A DNA stretch of 64,000 nucleotides from Frateuria_A sp049727805 (GCF_049727805.1 NZ_JBCNYA010000009.1:70171-134170), one strand, 5' to 3'; numbered from the stretch's first letter, positions 1 through 10,444 are shown. Notes: generated by a model not told the origin, from the letters alone. Program-made: numbers and translations.

Positions 1-860
1 TAGCTCGAGACGATCACGTTCGCCGTCTGGTGGTCGGCGATGTCGTTGTCAAAGATCTCCACCCGGTCGTTGGAGTTGATCACCACGCCGGAACCGGCCG
101 GCACGCTCGCCACCGCCGCACCCTTGGCGGCGAAGTTGCCCAGGTTGTTGGCCAGCACCTTGTTGCGGTACACGCGCGTGGAATGCCCGGCCTGCGACAG
201 GTTGGGCATGTTGAACACCAGGATGCCGCCGGTGTTGCCGGTGGCGGTGTTGCCGTAGACGTCGGCGCCCACCGAGTTCTCGATCTCGATGCCCGCCACG
301 TTGCGCTCGGCGCGGTTGTTGCGCACCACGATGGTGTTCGACTGGCCGACATAGATGCCGGCATCGGAGGCGCCGATCACCACCGAGCCCTCGATCAGCA
401 CGTTCTGCGTCTTGACCGGGTACAGGCCGTAGGCGCCGTTGGTGGTCTTCGGGCCGCCGGTCCATTCCACCCGCACGTTGCGGATGGTGATGTTCCTGCC
501 CTGGTTGATCTTCAGCGCGTCGCCCTTGGTGTCCTCCAGCGCCAGGTCCTGGATGGTGAAGTCGCTGGCGTTGACCAGCAGGCCTTCGGGGCCCACCACC
601 TGGCCCTTGAACGAGAGCACCGTCTTGTCCATGCCGGCGCCCTTGATGGTCACGCCGTCGGTGCGCAGGCTCAGACCGCGCTTGAGCGCATAGTGGCCGG
701 CCGGGATCTCGATCACGCTGCCGGGCTTGGCGTCGAGCAACTGCTGCTGCAGCCTGGCCTGGAAATCGACGTCGGCCTGCGCCTGCGGTGCGTTGTCCTG
801 GCTGCTGCTGCAACCGGCGAGCGCCGCACCCAGCGCGGCGGCGAGTATGAATTTGCGCAT
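1..860 (-). CDS. Parallel beta-helix repeat lipoprotein (3' end outside window)
   Basis: The first 286 residues of a gene that runs off the left edge. It starts at the ATG at 860 with a short hydrophobic signal ending in a lipobox (LAG then Cys17), so it is expected to be lipidated and held in the cell envelope. After a Ser/Gln-rich linker, a region beginning with PGSVIEIPAGHY is followed by short repeating rungs with N-rich turns (for example ITIRNVRVEW, VLIEGSVVIG, IVVRNNRAE, VYGNTATGNTGG). This is the pattern of right-handed parallel beta-helix proteins. Such folds often bind or cleave polysaccharide, but no catalytic residues can be assigned, so the substrate is unknown. It is followed on the same strand upstream by an AraC regulator with its own separate unit. 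Confidence 0.85.
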   Translation of the reverse strand, partial: MRKFILAAALGAALAGCSSSQDNAPQAQADVDFQARLQQQLLDAKPGSVIEIPAGHYALKRGLSLRTDGVTIKGAGMDKTVLSFKGQVVGPEGLLVNASDFTIQDLALEDTKGDALKINQGRNITIRNVRVEWTGGPKTTNGAYGLYPVKTQNVLIEGSVVIGASDAGIYVGQSNTIVVRNNRAERNVAGIEIENSVGADVYGNTATGNTGGILVFNMPNLSQAGHSTRVYRNKVLANNLGNFAAKGAAVASVPAGSGVVINSNDRVEIFDNDIADHQTANVIVSS

Positions 861-982
861 GATCGAAAGTCCCCCGTTCGAACGGATGTCGCGAGGGTTC
901 CACTGTCGCCCATGCGCCCCGGCAAGGGGAGGGCAAAACGGCCAGGGAACGGGGGGCAAAGCGGCCAGCGTGGCGTCGGGGG

Positions 983-2059
983 TCAGGCGGCGCGGCGGGC
1001 GTCCTGCGGCGCCATGCCGGTCCAGCGCTTGAAGGCGCGGCGGAATTCGCGCGGGTCGCTGAAGCCGACCTCGCCGCCGATTTCCGCCACGCTGAGCGCG
1101 CCGGCCTGCAGCAGCGCCAGCGCGCGCTCGGCGCGCACGCGGTCGTGGATCTCGCGGAACACGCGCCCGCTCTCGGCCAGCTTGCGCCGCAGCGAGCGCT
1201 CGCTGAGATTGAGCGTCTGCGCCACGTCGGCAATGGTCGGCTGCTGCTGCAACCGGCTGCGCAGCAGGCGCTCGACCGCCGCGACGATTTCCTGGTGCGG
1301 TTCGCCGCCATCGGGCGTGAGCTGCTGCGCGCACAGCGCCAGCGCCTGGCGCGCGGTCAGCGGGTTGTGTCCGGGCAGCGGATGGGCCAGCCACTGCGCG
1401 TCGATCAGCAGGCGGCACTGCGGCGTGCCGAAGCGCAGTTCACAATCGAACAATGCGGCGTACTCGTTCTCGTAGGCCGGTTGCGGGTAGCCGAACTCCA
1501 CCCGCACGGGTTTCAGCGTCGGGCCGACCAGCTCGCGGGCGATCATCAGGCAACTGGCGAACAGCTCCTCGCAAAAGAACGGCAGCAGTTCGATATCGCC
1601 GAAACGCGGCCAGGCGACCAGCGCGACCTCGCGCTCGCTGACCGCCTCGAAACTGAGGTCGAGCAGGCAGCCGCAGATTTTGTGGTGGGCGATGCCTGCG
1701 AGCATCGCCTCGCCCAGCGTGCGCGAGGTCATCATCGCCAGCCCGAGCAGGCCGAAGCCGCCGATGGTGCCCTCGCGGCCGACGCGCAGGCCGGCATCGG
1801 GCACGTCGAGCGCGGCCAGCGCGCGACGCACGAACACGCTGGCCTGGCGGTAGGACACGCGCAGCGCCGGGTCGGCGATCTGCGCGCGCGACAGCGCCAA
1901 TCCGGCGAACCAGCCGCGGCTGTCGATGCCGCGCGACTCGGCCAACTGCACCAGGTAGAGCAGCTTGTTCGGCGGGAACTGCGCCGCGGTGTAGCGCGGG
2001 TCGTCGGTGGCCAACGCGGCCCCGGAAGCCAGGCCGATCATGCCGGCGGGACGTGCCAT
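983..2059 (-). CDS. AraC-family transcriptional regulator (PruR/OruR-like)
   Basis: A 358-residue regulator if started at the ATG at 2059; an ATG at 2041 is also possible. The N-terminal two thirds resemble the arabinose-binding-like effector domain of the OruR/ArgR group of AraC proteins. The last ~100 residues hold the two helix-turn-helix units (IADVAQTLNLSERSLRRKL, then VAEIGGEVGFSDPREFRRAF). It lies 190 bp downstream of putA on the same strand. Pseudomonas has an AraC-type activator, PruR, next to its put genes, and the PutA here lacks its own DNA-binding domain, so a role in proline-dependent control of putA is a reasonable inference. The effector is not shown by the sequence. Confidence 0.88.
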   Translation of the reverse strand: MARPAGMIGLASGAALATDDPRYTAAQFPPNKLLYLVQLAESRGIDSRGWFAGLALSRAQIADPALRVSYRQASVFVRRALAALDVPDAGLRVGREGTIGGFGLLGLAMMTSRTLGEAMLAGIAHHKICGCLLDLSFEAVSEREVALVAWPRFGDIELLPFFCEELFASCLMIARELVGPTLKPVRVEFGYPQPAYENEYAALFDCELRFGTPQCRLLIDAQWLAHPLPGHNPLTARQALALCAQQLTPDGGEPHQEIVAAVERLLRSRLQQQPTIADVAQTLNLSERSLRRKLAESGRVFREIHDRVRAERALALLQAGALSVAEIGGEVGFSDPREFRRAFKRWTGMAPQDARRAA

Positions 2060-2187
2060 GCTGCGTGCTCCAGCGTCAACGGCCGGCACGCGGCCGGCAT
2101 CGGGCGGGTTGTAGCACGCGGGGTGCACAGGTGGTTGGCGCGGCGCACAAGATGCGCCCGCGCAGGCACGTGGCATGGTCGTGATGT

Positions 2188-2227
2188 GCTCCCTCTCCCA
2201 TCCTTAGTCAAAGACGGGAGAGGGAGC
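2188..2227. repeat. REP-like hairpin between putA and the AraC gene
   Basis: Perfect 12-bp inverted repeat, GCTCCCTCTCCC at 2188-2199 and its complement at 2216-2227, around a 16-base loop. It belongs to the CTCCCTCTCCC repeat family found at seven intergenic sites in this window. Lying just after the putA stop codon, it may also act as a terminator or mRNA-stabilising hairpin for putA. Confidence 0.75.
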
Positions 2228-2248
2228 GGCATCCGCGAGAGTCGGCCT

Positions 2249-5200
2249 TTACTCGCCGATCGTCAGCAGCGAGGCGTTGCCGCCGGCGGCGGTGGTGTTG
2301 ATGGTGAGCGTGCGCTCGCCGGCGAAACGCAGCAGGTAGTGCGGGCCGCCGGCCTTCGGACCGGTGCCGGAGAGCGCTTCGCCGCCGAACGGCTGCACGC
2401 CGACCACCGCGCCGATCTGGTTGCGGTTGACGTAGCAGTTGCCCACGCGCGCGCGGCTCTGGATGAACTGTACGGTGTCGTCGATGCGGCTGTGGATGCC
2501 CAGCGTGAGGCCGTAGCCGGTGGCGTTGATCTGGTCGATCACGTTGGCAAGCTCGCTGGCCTTCCAGCGGATCACGTGCAGCACCGGACCGAAGATCTCG
2601 CGGGTGAGCGTCTTGAGCGAGGGGATCTCGTAGGCGCGCGGCGCGAAGAAGGTGCCGTTGCCGGTGCTCGCCGGGTCGAGCGGGACCTCGGCGATCTTCT
2701 TCGCTTCGGTGTCCATGCGCGCGGCATGCTCGACCAGGATCTTCAGCGCGTCCGCATCGATCACCGGGCCGACGTCGGTGGAGAGCAGGCCCGGGTCGCC
2801 GACCTTGAGCTCCGCCATGGCGCCGGCGAGCATGCCGATCACCTTGTCGGCGATGTCCTCCTGCACGAACAGCACGCGCGCGGCCGAGCAGCGCTGGCCG
2901 GCGGACTGGAAGGCGGCGGAGATGACGTCCTTGACGATCTGCTCGGGCAGCGCCGAGGAGTCGGCGATCATCGCGTTCTGGCCGCCGGTCTCGGCGATCA
3001 GCGCGGCGATCGGCGCGTTGCGGGACGCCAGCGCGCGGTTGATCGCCCAGGCGGTCTCGGTGGAGCCGGTGAAGGCCACGCCGGCCACGCGCGGGTCCTT
3101 GGTCAACGCGGCGCCGACCACGGCGCCGTCGCCCGGCAGGTACTGCAGCACGTCGGCCGGGATGCCGGCCTCGTGCAGCAGCCTGACCGCCATGTAGCCG
3201 ATCAGCGAGGTCTGCTCCGCCGGCTTGGCGATCACCGCATTGCCGGCGGCGAGGGCGGCGGACACCTGCCCGATGAAGATCGCCAGCGGGAAGTTCCATG
3301 GGCTGATGCAGACGAACACGCCGCGGCCGTTGAGGAAGAGCTGGTTGCTCTCGCCGGTCGGCCCCGGCAACTGCTCGGGCTGACCAAATAACCGGCGCGC
3401 CATGGTGGCGTAGTAGCGCAGGAAGTCGGCCGCCTCGCGGATCTCCGCGATGGCGTCGGGCAGGCTCTTGCCGGCCTCGCGTACGCACAGCGCGATGAAC
3501 TCGCCGCGACGTGCCTCGAGCTGGTCGGCGGCGTGCTCCAGGATCGCCGCGCGGCTGGCGGCCGGCAGGCGGTCCCAGCCCGGCTGCGCGGCGACCGCGT
3601 TGGCCAGCGCCCGGTCGGCCATGGCGGCGTCGCCGGCGACGTAGCTGCCGATCACCTGGCGGCGATCGGAGGGATTGGTGACCTGCACGTTCGGGCCGTT
3701 GGCGTTGGCACCCGGCACCAGCGGGGTCGCCTGCCACGGGCCGGCATGGCTGTTGACCGCCTCGGCGAGCGAGCGGAGTTCGTTGTCGTTGGAGAAGTTC
3801 ACGCCCATGGAATTCTTCCGAAGTTCGCCATAGAGGTTCACCGGCAGCGAAATGCGCGGGTGGGGGATGGAAACGAACGAGCGCACTGTCTCGCACGGAT
3901 CGGCGACCAGCTCGCGCACCGGCAGGCTCTCGTCCACCACGCGGTTGACGAAGCTGGTGTTGGCGCCGTTCTCGAGCAGGCGGCGTACCAGGTAGGGCAG
4001 CAGGTCCTCGTGGGTGCCGACCGGCGCGTAGACGCGGCAGGGCACGTTCAAGTTCTGCGGCCCGATCACCTCGGCATAGAGGTCGGTGCCCATGCCGTGC
4101 AGGCGCTGGTACTCGAACGGCCGGCCCTTGGCCAGATGATGCACGGCAGCGATGGTGTGCGCGTTGTGCGTGGCGAATTGGGGATAGACCAGCTCCACGC
4201 CGGCATCGAACAGCTTGCGCGCACAGGCGAGGTAGGAGACGTCGGTGTTCGGCTTGCGCGTATACACCGGGTAGCCGCACAGGCCGTTCTCCTGCGCGCG
4301 CTTGATCTCGGCATCCCAGTAGGCGCCCTTGACCAGGCGCACGTACCAGCGCCGGCCAGTGGCGCGGGCGGTCTCGATCAGCCAGTCGATCACGAACGGC
4401 GTGCGCTTCGAATACGCCTGCACGACGATGCCTAGGCCGTTCCAGCCTTCCAGCGAGGGATGTGCGAAGACGTCGCCGATGATGTCCAGCGACAGCTCCA
4501 GGCGGTCGGCTTCCTCGGCGTCGACGGAGAGCGCGATGCCCTGCTTCATGGCCAGCTGTGAGAGTTCCAGCAGCTTCGTGGTCAGGTCGCGGCGCGCGTC
4601 GGCACGGTTCGCCACTTCGTAGCGCGGATGCAGTGCGGACAGCTTGACCGAGATCGACGGCGCATCGGTGTGGTTGGCGAACGGGCCGCGCGCGCCGATG
4701 CGGGCGATCGCGCGGCGGTAGTCCTCCTGGTAGCGCTCGGCCGTCTCGGCGGTGAGCGCCGACTCGCCCAGCATGTCGTAGGAATAGCGGTACATCGCGT
4801 ATTCCTTCTTCGCGCAGCGGTCCAGCGCTTCGTCGATGGTGCGGCCCATCACGAACTGGTGGCCCATGATGCGCATCGCCTGGCGCACCGCCAGGCGGAT
4901 CGCCGGTTCGCCGGCGCGCGCGACCAGGCGCTTGAGCGCGCCGGTGAAGTCGTGGCGGGTTTCCTCGGCCAGGTTCACCAGCTTGCCGGTGAGCATCAGG
5001 CCCCAGGTGCTGGCGTTGACGAACAGCGACTCGCTTTGGCCCAGGTGCTTCTTCCAGTTCGCGTCGCCGAGCTTGTCGCGGATCAGCTTGTCCGCGGTGG
5101 TCTTGTCGGGGATGCGCAGCAGCGCTTCGGCCACGCACATCAGCAGCACGCCTTCCTCGGAGGACAGGTCGTACTGGCGCATGAAGGACTCGACCGCGCT

Positions 5201-5404
5201 CTGGTCCTTGGCGCGCGCACGCACGCGGGTGACCAGGCCGGCGGCCAGGTCGATCACCTGCTCGCGCTCGACGGCGGGCAGCGTGGCCTGGGTGAGCAGG
5301 TCGTTGACCGCCTCGGTCTCGTCGCGCAGCCACGCGGCGGTGATGCGCGCGCGGGCCGGCTCGGCGCCGGCGGGGACTTCGGGGCTGAGGATGGGTTCGA
5401 TCAC
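2249..5404 (-). CDS. putA: Bifunctional proline dehydrogenase / glutamate-semialdehyde dehydrogenase PutA (minimal type)
   Basis: Oxidises proline to glutamate in two steps: FAD-linked proline dehydrogenase feeds electrons to quinone, then the NAD+-linked aldehyde dehydrogenase finishes the job. From the GTG at 5404 the protein has 1051 residues; a GTG at 5473 would add 23 residues of unlikely sequence. The first ~500 residues hold the helical arm and the PRODH barrel. The ALDH half follows, with catalytic Cys839 in SAGQRCSAAR and Glu805 in AETGGQNA. The end carries the usual TAAGGNASLL tail. The ribbon-helix-helix DNA-binding domain of trifunctional PutA (about 1300 residues in E. coli) is absent, so this PutA should not repress its own gene; the neighbouring AraC protein is the likely regulator. 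No clear ribosome binding site precedes the GTG. Confidence 0.95.
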   Translation of the reverse strand: MIEPILSPEVPAGAEPARARITAAWLRDETEAVNDLLTQATLPAVEREQVIDLAAGLVTRVRARAKDQSAVESFMRQYDLSSEEGVLLMCVAEALLRIPDKTTADKLIRDKLGDANWKKHLGQSESLFVNASTWGLMLTGKLVNLAEETRHDFTGALKRLVARAGEPAIRLAVRQAMRIMGHQFVMGRTIDEALDRCAKKEYAMYRYSYDMLGESALTAETAERYQEDYRRAIARIGARGPFANHTDAPSISVKLSALHPRYEVANRADARRDLTTKLLELSQLAMKQGIALSVDAEEADRLELSLDIIGDVFAHPSLEGWNGLGIVVQAYSKRTPFVIDWLIETARATGRRWYVRLVKGAYWDAEIKRAQENGLCGYPVYTRKPNTDVSYLACARKLFDAGVELVYPQFATHNAHTIAAVHHLAKGRPFEYQRLHGMGTDLYAEVIGPQNLNVPCRVYAPVGTHEDLLPYLVRRLLENGANTSFVNRVVDESLPVRELVADPCETVRSFVSIPHPRISLPVNLYGELRKNSMGVNFSNDNELRSLAEAVNSHAGPWQATPLVPGANANGPNVQVTNPSDRRQVIGSYVAGDAAMADRALANAVAAQPGWDRLPAASRAAILEHAADQLEARRGEFIALCVREAGKSLPDAIAEIREAADFLRYYATMARRLFGQPEQLPGPTGESNQLFLNGRGVFVCISPWNFPLAIFIGQVSAALAAGNAVIAKPAEQTSLIGYMAVRLLHEAGIPADVLQYLPGDGAVVGAALTKDPRVAGVAFTGSTETAWAINRALASRNAPIAALIAETGGQNAMIADSSALPEQIVKDVISAAFQSAGQRCSAARVLFVQEDIADKVIGMLAGAMAELKVGDPGLLSTDVGPVIDADALKILVEHAARMDTEAKKIAEVPLDPASTGNGTFFAPRAYEIPSLKTLTREIFGPVLHVIRWKASELANVIDQINATGYGLTLGIHSRIDDTVQFIQSRARVGNCYVNRNQIGAVVGVQPFGGEALSGTGPKAGGPHYLLRFAGERTLTINTTAAGGNASLLTIGE

Positions 5405-5734
5405 GGGGATGTTTCGTTGGAACCGCGGACGCGGCGGGGAGCCCGCGATTGTACGCCCCGCGCGCAGGCGCACGCATCCGTGCGCGGGCGCATGCCGGCG
5501 TGGTCACCACGCCGGCCTCATCACTCCAACTGGTGACTCGCATGATGCTGGCGGGGCAGGGAAGCCGGGGAAACACGCGGCGCGCGGGCGTCGCGTGCGG
5601 GCCTTGGGCGGCAGTCCTGGCGTGCCCGTGCGCGGTTCGCGGCGGCCATGACCCAGGTCATCGGGGTGCGACATTCTTGCCTCGCGGCGATGCCGCGGCC
5701 TATCATTCCGCTGTTCCAGGCACGCCGGATCCCC
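5405..5734. other. Intergenic region between divergent putA and the DUF2244 gene
   Basis: 330 bp without a convincing gene. It should contain the promoters of putA (minus) and of the oxidase-side gene (plus). The main visible structure is a near-perfect palindrome at 5494-5516, about 90 bp upstream of the putA start. No strong sigma70 hexamers were recognised. Confidence 0.6.
5494..5516. promoter_or_regulatory. 23-bp palindrome upstream of putA, candidate operator
   Basis: Two perfect 11-base arms, GCCGGCGTGGT and ACCACGCCGGC, separated by a single C. The one-base centre makes a hairpin unlikely and suits binding of a dimeric protein. It sits about 90 bp upstream of the putA start in the divergent promoter region. 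The cognate regulator is unknown; AraC proteins usually use direct rather than inverted repeats. Confidence 0.4.
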
Positions 5735-6220
5735 ATGATCGTGCTTCGACCAGCTGCCGCCGGCCTGCCGTGCGTGACGATGTGGCTACGGCCCAATCGC
5801 GCACTCAGCCGACGCGGACTGCGTCGCTTGATCGTGGTACTGGCGGCCCTGGTGCTGACGACGGCCGGGCTGGGCGCGTGGCAGGGGAACGTCTTCGCTC
5901 CGCTGTTTGCCCTGATCGAGTCCTGCGCGATGGCCCTTGCCCTGCGGCAGGCCTGGCGCGCGGGCGACCGCAGCGAACGCATCCGCCTCGACGAGGAGTC
6001 GCTGGAGGTGCGCGCGCTGCCCGGGCGGCGATGCGCGCGCTTCCAGTCCTACTGGGTGCGCGTGCGGCTGGCGCCCGGCAACGGGCACGACCGTCTGCTG
6101 CTGGGGTCGCATGGACGCGAGCTGGAGATCGGAGCCTTCCTCGCCGACGAGGAGCGCGCCGAGGTGGCGGGGAAACTCAAGGTGTTGCTGGCGGATGTGC
6201 AAGGCCAGCCGCGCAGGTAG
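5735..6220 (+). CDS. DUF2244-type membrane protein
   Basis: A 161-residue protein from the ATG at 5735 (an ATG at 5780 would give 146). It has a short cytoplasmic start, two membrane segments (about residues 35-55 and 60-78 of the longer form) and a soluble C-terminal domain with WVRVRLAP and a GSHGRELEIGAFL stretch typical of DUF2244 proteins. DUF2244 genes are often found directly upstream of cytochrome c oxidase subunit II, as here, where coxB begins 20 bp downstream. The molecular function is unknown. Confidence 0.75.
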   Translation: MIVLRPAAAGLPCVTMWLRPNRALSRRGLRRLIVVLAALVLTTAGLGAWQGNVFAPLFALIESCAMALALRQAWRAGDRSERIRLDEESLEVRALPGRRCARFQSYWVRVRLAPGNGHDRLLLGSHGRELEIGAFLADEERAEVAGKLKVLLADVQGQPRR

Positions 6221-6240
6221 CTACAACAAAGGTGCAGGAC

Positions 6241-7197
6241 ATGACATCTGGCGGCATCAGGATCAAGGCATGGGCGGCAGCGGCCTGTGCGCTGTTCAGC
6301 AGCGCGGTCTGGGCCAACCCCCAGCCTGGCCAGCTCAACATGACGCGCGGCGTGACCGAGTGGTCGCCCGAGCCGTACTTCCTCAACAACGTGGCGCTGG
6401 GCGTGTGCACGGCCATCGGCCTGCTGGTGTTCGGCGCGATGTTCGTTGCCATGTTCCGCTTCCGCAAGTCGCGCGGCGCGGTGGCGGAGAAGTGGTCGCA
6501 CAACACCATGCTCGAGGTGGTGTGGACCACCATCCCGGTGATCATCCTGATCGTGCTCGCGTGGATGTCCACCGGCGGCCTGGTCTCCTTCGCCGACACC
6601 ACCGGCTCGCAGATGACCGTCAAGGTCACCGGCTACCAGTGGAAGTGGCGCTACGACTACGTCGACTACCAGGGCAAGGCGATCGACAAGGTCGGCTTCA
6701 TGTCCAAGCTCGACGACCAGAGCAACGACACCCGCCAGCTCCGCTCGGGCCTGGACCCGCATGCGGTCAAGGTCGGTGACGAGAACACCTATCTGCTCAA
6801 CGTCGACAAGCCGCTGGTGGTCCCGGTCGACACCAAGATCCGCTTCGTGATCACCGCCGGCGACGTGATCCACTCCTGGTGGGTGCCGGCGCTGGGCTGG
6901 AAGATCGACGCGATCCCGGGCATCGTCAATGCCGCCTGGACCAACATCAAGGTGCCGGGCACCTATCGCGGCCAGTGCGCCGAGCTGTGCGGCCAGGACC
7001 ACGGCTTCATGCCGATCGTGGTGAAGGCCGTCTCCAAGGCCGAGTTCGCGCAGTGGCTGGCGCAGCAGGAGGCCGCCAACCAGGCGCCGCCGGCCACCCC
7101 CGCGACGCCGGCCTCGCCGGCACCGGCATCGACCGCCGCCGCCCCGGCTACCGCCCAGGCAACCCCGGTGGCAACGACTTCGGGCAAGCGGGGCTGA
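6241..7197 (+). CDS. coxB: Cytochrome c oxidase subunit II
   Basis: Subunit II of an aa3-type cytochrome c oxidase, which takes electrons from cytochrome c through its CuA centre. The 318-residue product has a signal peptide (cleavage likely after VWA near residue 25), two membrane helices (about 45-70 and 90-115) and a periplasmic cupredoxin domain. The CuA ligands are visible: His211 in VIHSWW, and Cys246, Glu248, Cys250, His254 and Met257 in QCAELCGQDHGFM. The tail after residue ~280 is low-complexity Ala/Pro/Thr and has no CxxCH haem motif, so this is not a caa3-type subunit. AAAGGTG lies before the start. It opens the coxB-ctaD-coxC unit. Confidence 0.97.
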   Translation: MTSGGIRIKAWAAAACALFSSAVWANPQPGQLNMTRGVTEWSPEPYFLNNVALGVCTAIGLLVFGAMFVAMFRFRKSRGAVAEKWSHNTMLEVVWTTIPVIILIVLAWMSTGGLVSFADTTGSQMTVKVTGYQWKWRYDYVDYQGKAIDKVGFMSKLDDQSNDTRQLRSGLDPHAVKVGDENTYLLNVDKPLVVPVDTKIRFVITAGDVIHSWWVPALGWKIDAIPGIVNAAWTNIKVPGTYRGQCAELCGQDHGFMPIVVKAVSKAEFAQWLAQQEAANQAPPATPATPASPAPASTAAAPATAQATPVATTSGKRG

Positions 7198-7254
7198 TCG
7201 CTCCGCTTGACCCATCCGCTTTCAAGCATTCGCATTAGGTAGAGGTGCAAGGCC

Positions 7255-8871
<1,617 letters not shown>

Positions 8872-8920
8872 TGGCCTTTCGGCGCGCCGTCCCGCGGGGC
8901 GGCGCACCGGGCGCGAAGCG

Positions 8921-9055
8921 ATGAACGAACCGATCAAGGAAAACACAGCGGAACTGGCGCGCCGGAAAGGCGTGCGGCTCACGCTCTGGGTGACCGGCAC
9001 GATCGCGGTGGTGTTGTTCGTGCTATCGATCGTGAGCATGCTCAGGATCGGCTAG
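8921..9055 (+). CDS. 44-residue membrane peptide, cytochrome oxidase small assembly protein-like
   Basis: A short frame between ctaD and coxC with one membrane helix (RLTLWVTGTIAVVLFVLSIV) after a charged N-terminus. Position, size and topology match the small assembly proteins usually encoded just upstream of the Cox11/CtaG gene in proteobacterial oxidase clusters. Here the CtaG gene itself does not follow. The start has only a weak ribosome binding site, and the short length limits certainty. Confidence 0.65.
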   Translation: MNEPIKENTAELARRKGVRLTLWVTGTIAVVLFVLSIVSMLRIG

Positions 9056-9063
9056 CTAAGGTA

Positions 9064-9117
9064 TTCCGCGGGTCCGCTCGGCGGGCCCGACGCAGTACCC
9101 CGCGGTGCATCGCGGGG
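9064..9117. other. Two hairpins in the ctaD-coxC intergenic region
   Basis: A 7-bp perfect stem CCCCGCG/CGCGGGG (9098-9104 with 9111-9117) follows a GC-rich imperfect stem near 9069-9089. Neither has a T-run, so they look more like mRNA processing or stability elements inside the oxidase transcript than terminators. Confidence 0.45.
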
Positions 9118-9154
9118 ATGGAAGCAAATCAAGAGATATCCACGGGGATCAACC

Positions 9155-10042
9155 ATGGGTCAGCAGCAAGGCGCTTATTTCGTACCGGCCAAGAGCCAAT
9201 GGCCGATCGTGGCCGCGGTGGTCATGTTCCTCACCGTGTTCGGTGCCGCGCATTGGTTGAATGCCGCGCCGGGCGAGGCGGGCTTCGGCAAGACCGTCAT
9301 CAGCATCGGCTTCATCGGCGTCCTGCTGATGTTCTTCGGCTGGTTCCGCTCGGTGATCCACGAGTCGCTCGCCGGCCGCTACGACGCGCAGGTCGACCGC
9401 TCGTTCCGCATGGGCATGATGTGGTTCATCTTCTCCGAGGTGATGTTCTTCGGCGCGTTCTTCGGCGCGCTGTTCTACACCCGCATGTTCTCGGTGCCGT
9501 GGCTGGGCGGCGAGGGCCATGGCGTGCTCACCCACCAGTTCCTGTGGAGCGACTACGCCGCGGCGTGGGGCGCCGGCGGCGGCAACGGCCCGGCCAATAT
9601 CGGCGGTAATTTCCAGACCGTCGCGCCGTGGGGCCTGCCGCTGCTCAACACGCTGATCCTGCTCACCTCCAGCGTCACCGTGACCATCGCGCACCATGCG
9701 CTGAAGTCCGGCCATCGCGGCAGGATCCTGCTGTTCCTCGGCCTGACCGTGCTGTTGGGCGCGACCTTCGTGTACGCCCAGGCGCACGAGTACATGGAGG
9801 CCTACAAGGAGCTCAACCTCACGCTGCACAGCGGCGTGTACGGTTCGACCTTCTTCATGCTCACCGGCTTCCACGGCCTGCACGTGACGCTGGGCACGAT
9901 CATGCTGGCGATCATCTGGCTGCGCGTGCTCAAGGGCCACTTCACCCCCGACAGCCATTTCGGCTTCGAGGCGGTCGCGTGGTACTGGCACTTCGTGGAC
10001 GTGGTGTGGCTGGGCCTGTTCATGTTCGTCTACATCCTCTGA
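9155..10042 (+). CDS. coxC: Cytochrome c oxidase subunit III
   Basis: Third core subunit of the aa3 oxidase; it stabilises subunit I and supports sustained proton uptake. The 295 residues form seven membrane helices, with family sequences such as FRMGMMWFIFSEVMFFGAFF, VTVTIAHHALKSG and the C-terminal WYWHFVDVVWLGLF. The gene is followed 24 bp later by a strong terminator, which closes the coxB-ctaD-coxC unit. Confidence 0.97.
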   Translation: MGQQQGAYFVPAKSQWPIVAAVVMFLTVFGAAHWLNAAPGEAGFGKTVISIGFIGVLLMFFGWFRSVIHESLAGRYDAQVDRSFRMGMMWFIFSEVMFFGAFFGALFYTRMFSVPWLGGEGHGVLTHQFLWSDYAAAWGAGGGNGPANIGGNFQTVAPWGLPLLNTLILLTSSVTVTIAHHALKSGHRGRILLFLGLTVLLGATFVYAQAHEYMEAYKELNLTLHSGVYGSTFFMLTGFHGLHVTLGTIMLAIIWLRVLKGHFTPDSHFGFEAVAWYWHFVDVVWLGLFMFVYIL

Positions 10043-10066
10043 CGAGCAGGCAAGCCCGCCGCACAG

Positions 10067-10096
10067 CAAAAAGCCCGCCGGATGGCGGGCTTTTTG
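10067..10096. terminator. Bidirectional rho-independent terminator after coxC
   Basis: CAAAAAGCCCGCC, a four-base loop, then GGCGGGCTTTTTG. The stem is flanked by A-tract and T-tract, so it can stop transcription from both sides: coxC on the plus strand and the DUF2909 gene on the minus strand. Confidence 0.92.
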
Positions 10097-10169
10097 TTTG
10101 GACGGTTGTGGCAGCGGCGGTGCGCTAAATGTCGCGCTCGCGGGCCTTGCCTGCGCAGGCCCGCTACAA

Positions 10170-10385
10170 TTACCGGCCGACGCCGTGGGGCTGCAGCCAG
10201 CCCATCCAGATGCCCAGCATGATCATGGCGATCAGCACGAGCGACAGGCCGATGCGACGGGTCAGCGCCCAGGCGGTGCGCTTGCTGGCGCCCTTGTCGG
10301 TCATCATGAAATACAGCGCCTGGCCGAGGTTGTACACCACGACCAGGAACATGATCACCACGGCGATGGGATAGATGGTTTCCAC
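10170..10385 (-). CDS. Twin-transmembrane protein (DUF2909 type)
   Basis: 71 residues from a GTG at 10385. It has two membrane helices (IYPIAVVIMFLVVVYNLGQALYF.. and RRIGLSLVLIAMIMLGIWMGWL) joined by a short cytoplasmic loop (MMTDKGASKRTAWAL). This is the layout of the DUF2909 proteins that sit between coxC and surf1 in many proteobacteria. Its role in oxidase assembly is suspected but not known. It runs opposite to the oxidase genes and shares their terminator region. Confidence 0.8.
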   Translation of the reverse strand: METIYPIAVVIMFLVVVYNLGQALYFMMTDKGASKRTAWALTRRIGLSLVLIAMIMLGIWMGWLQPHGVGR

Positions 10386-10444
10386 GTGAGCGGTCCGAAC
10401 GACTTCCGAGCCGGCAGTATAGCCGCCGCCAGCGGGGCTCCCGC

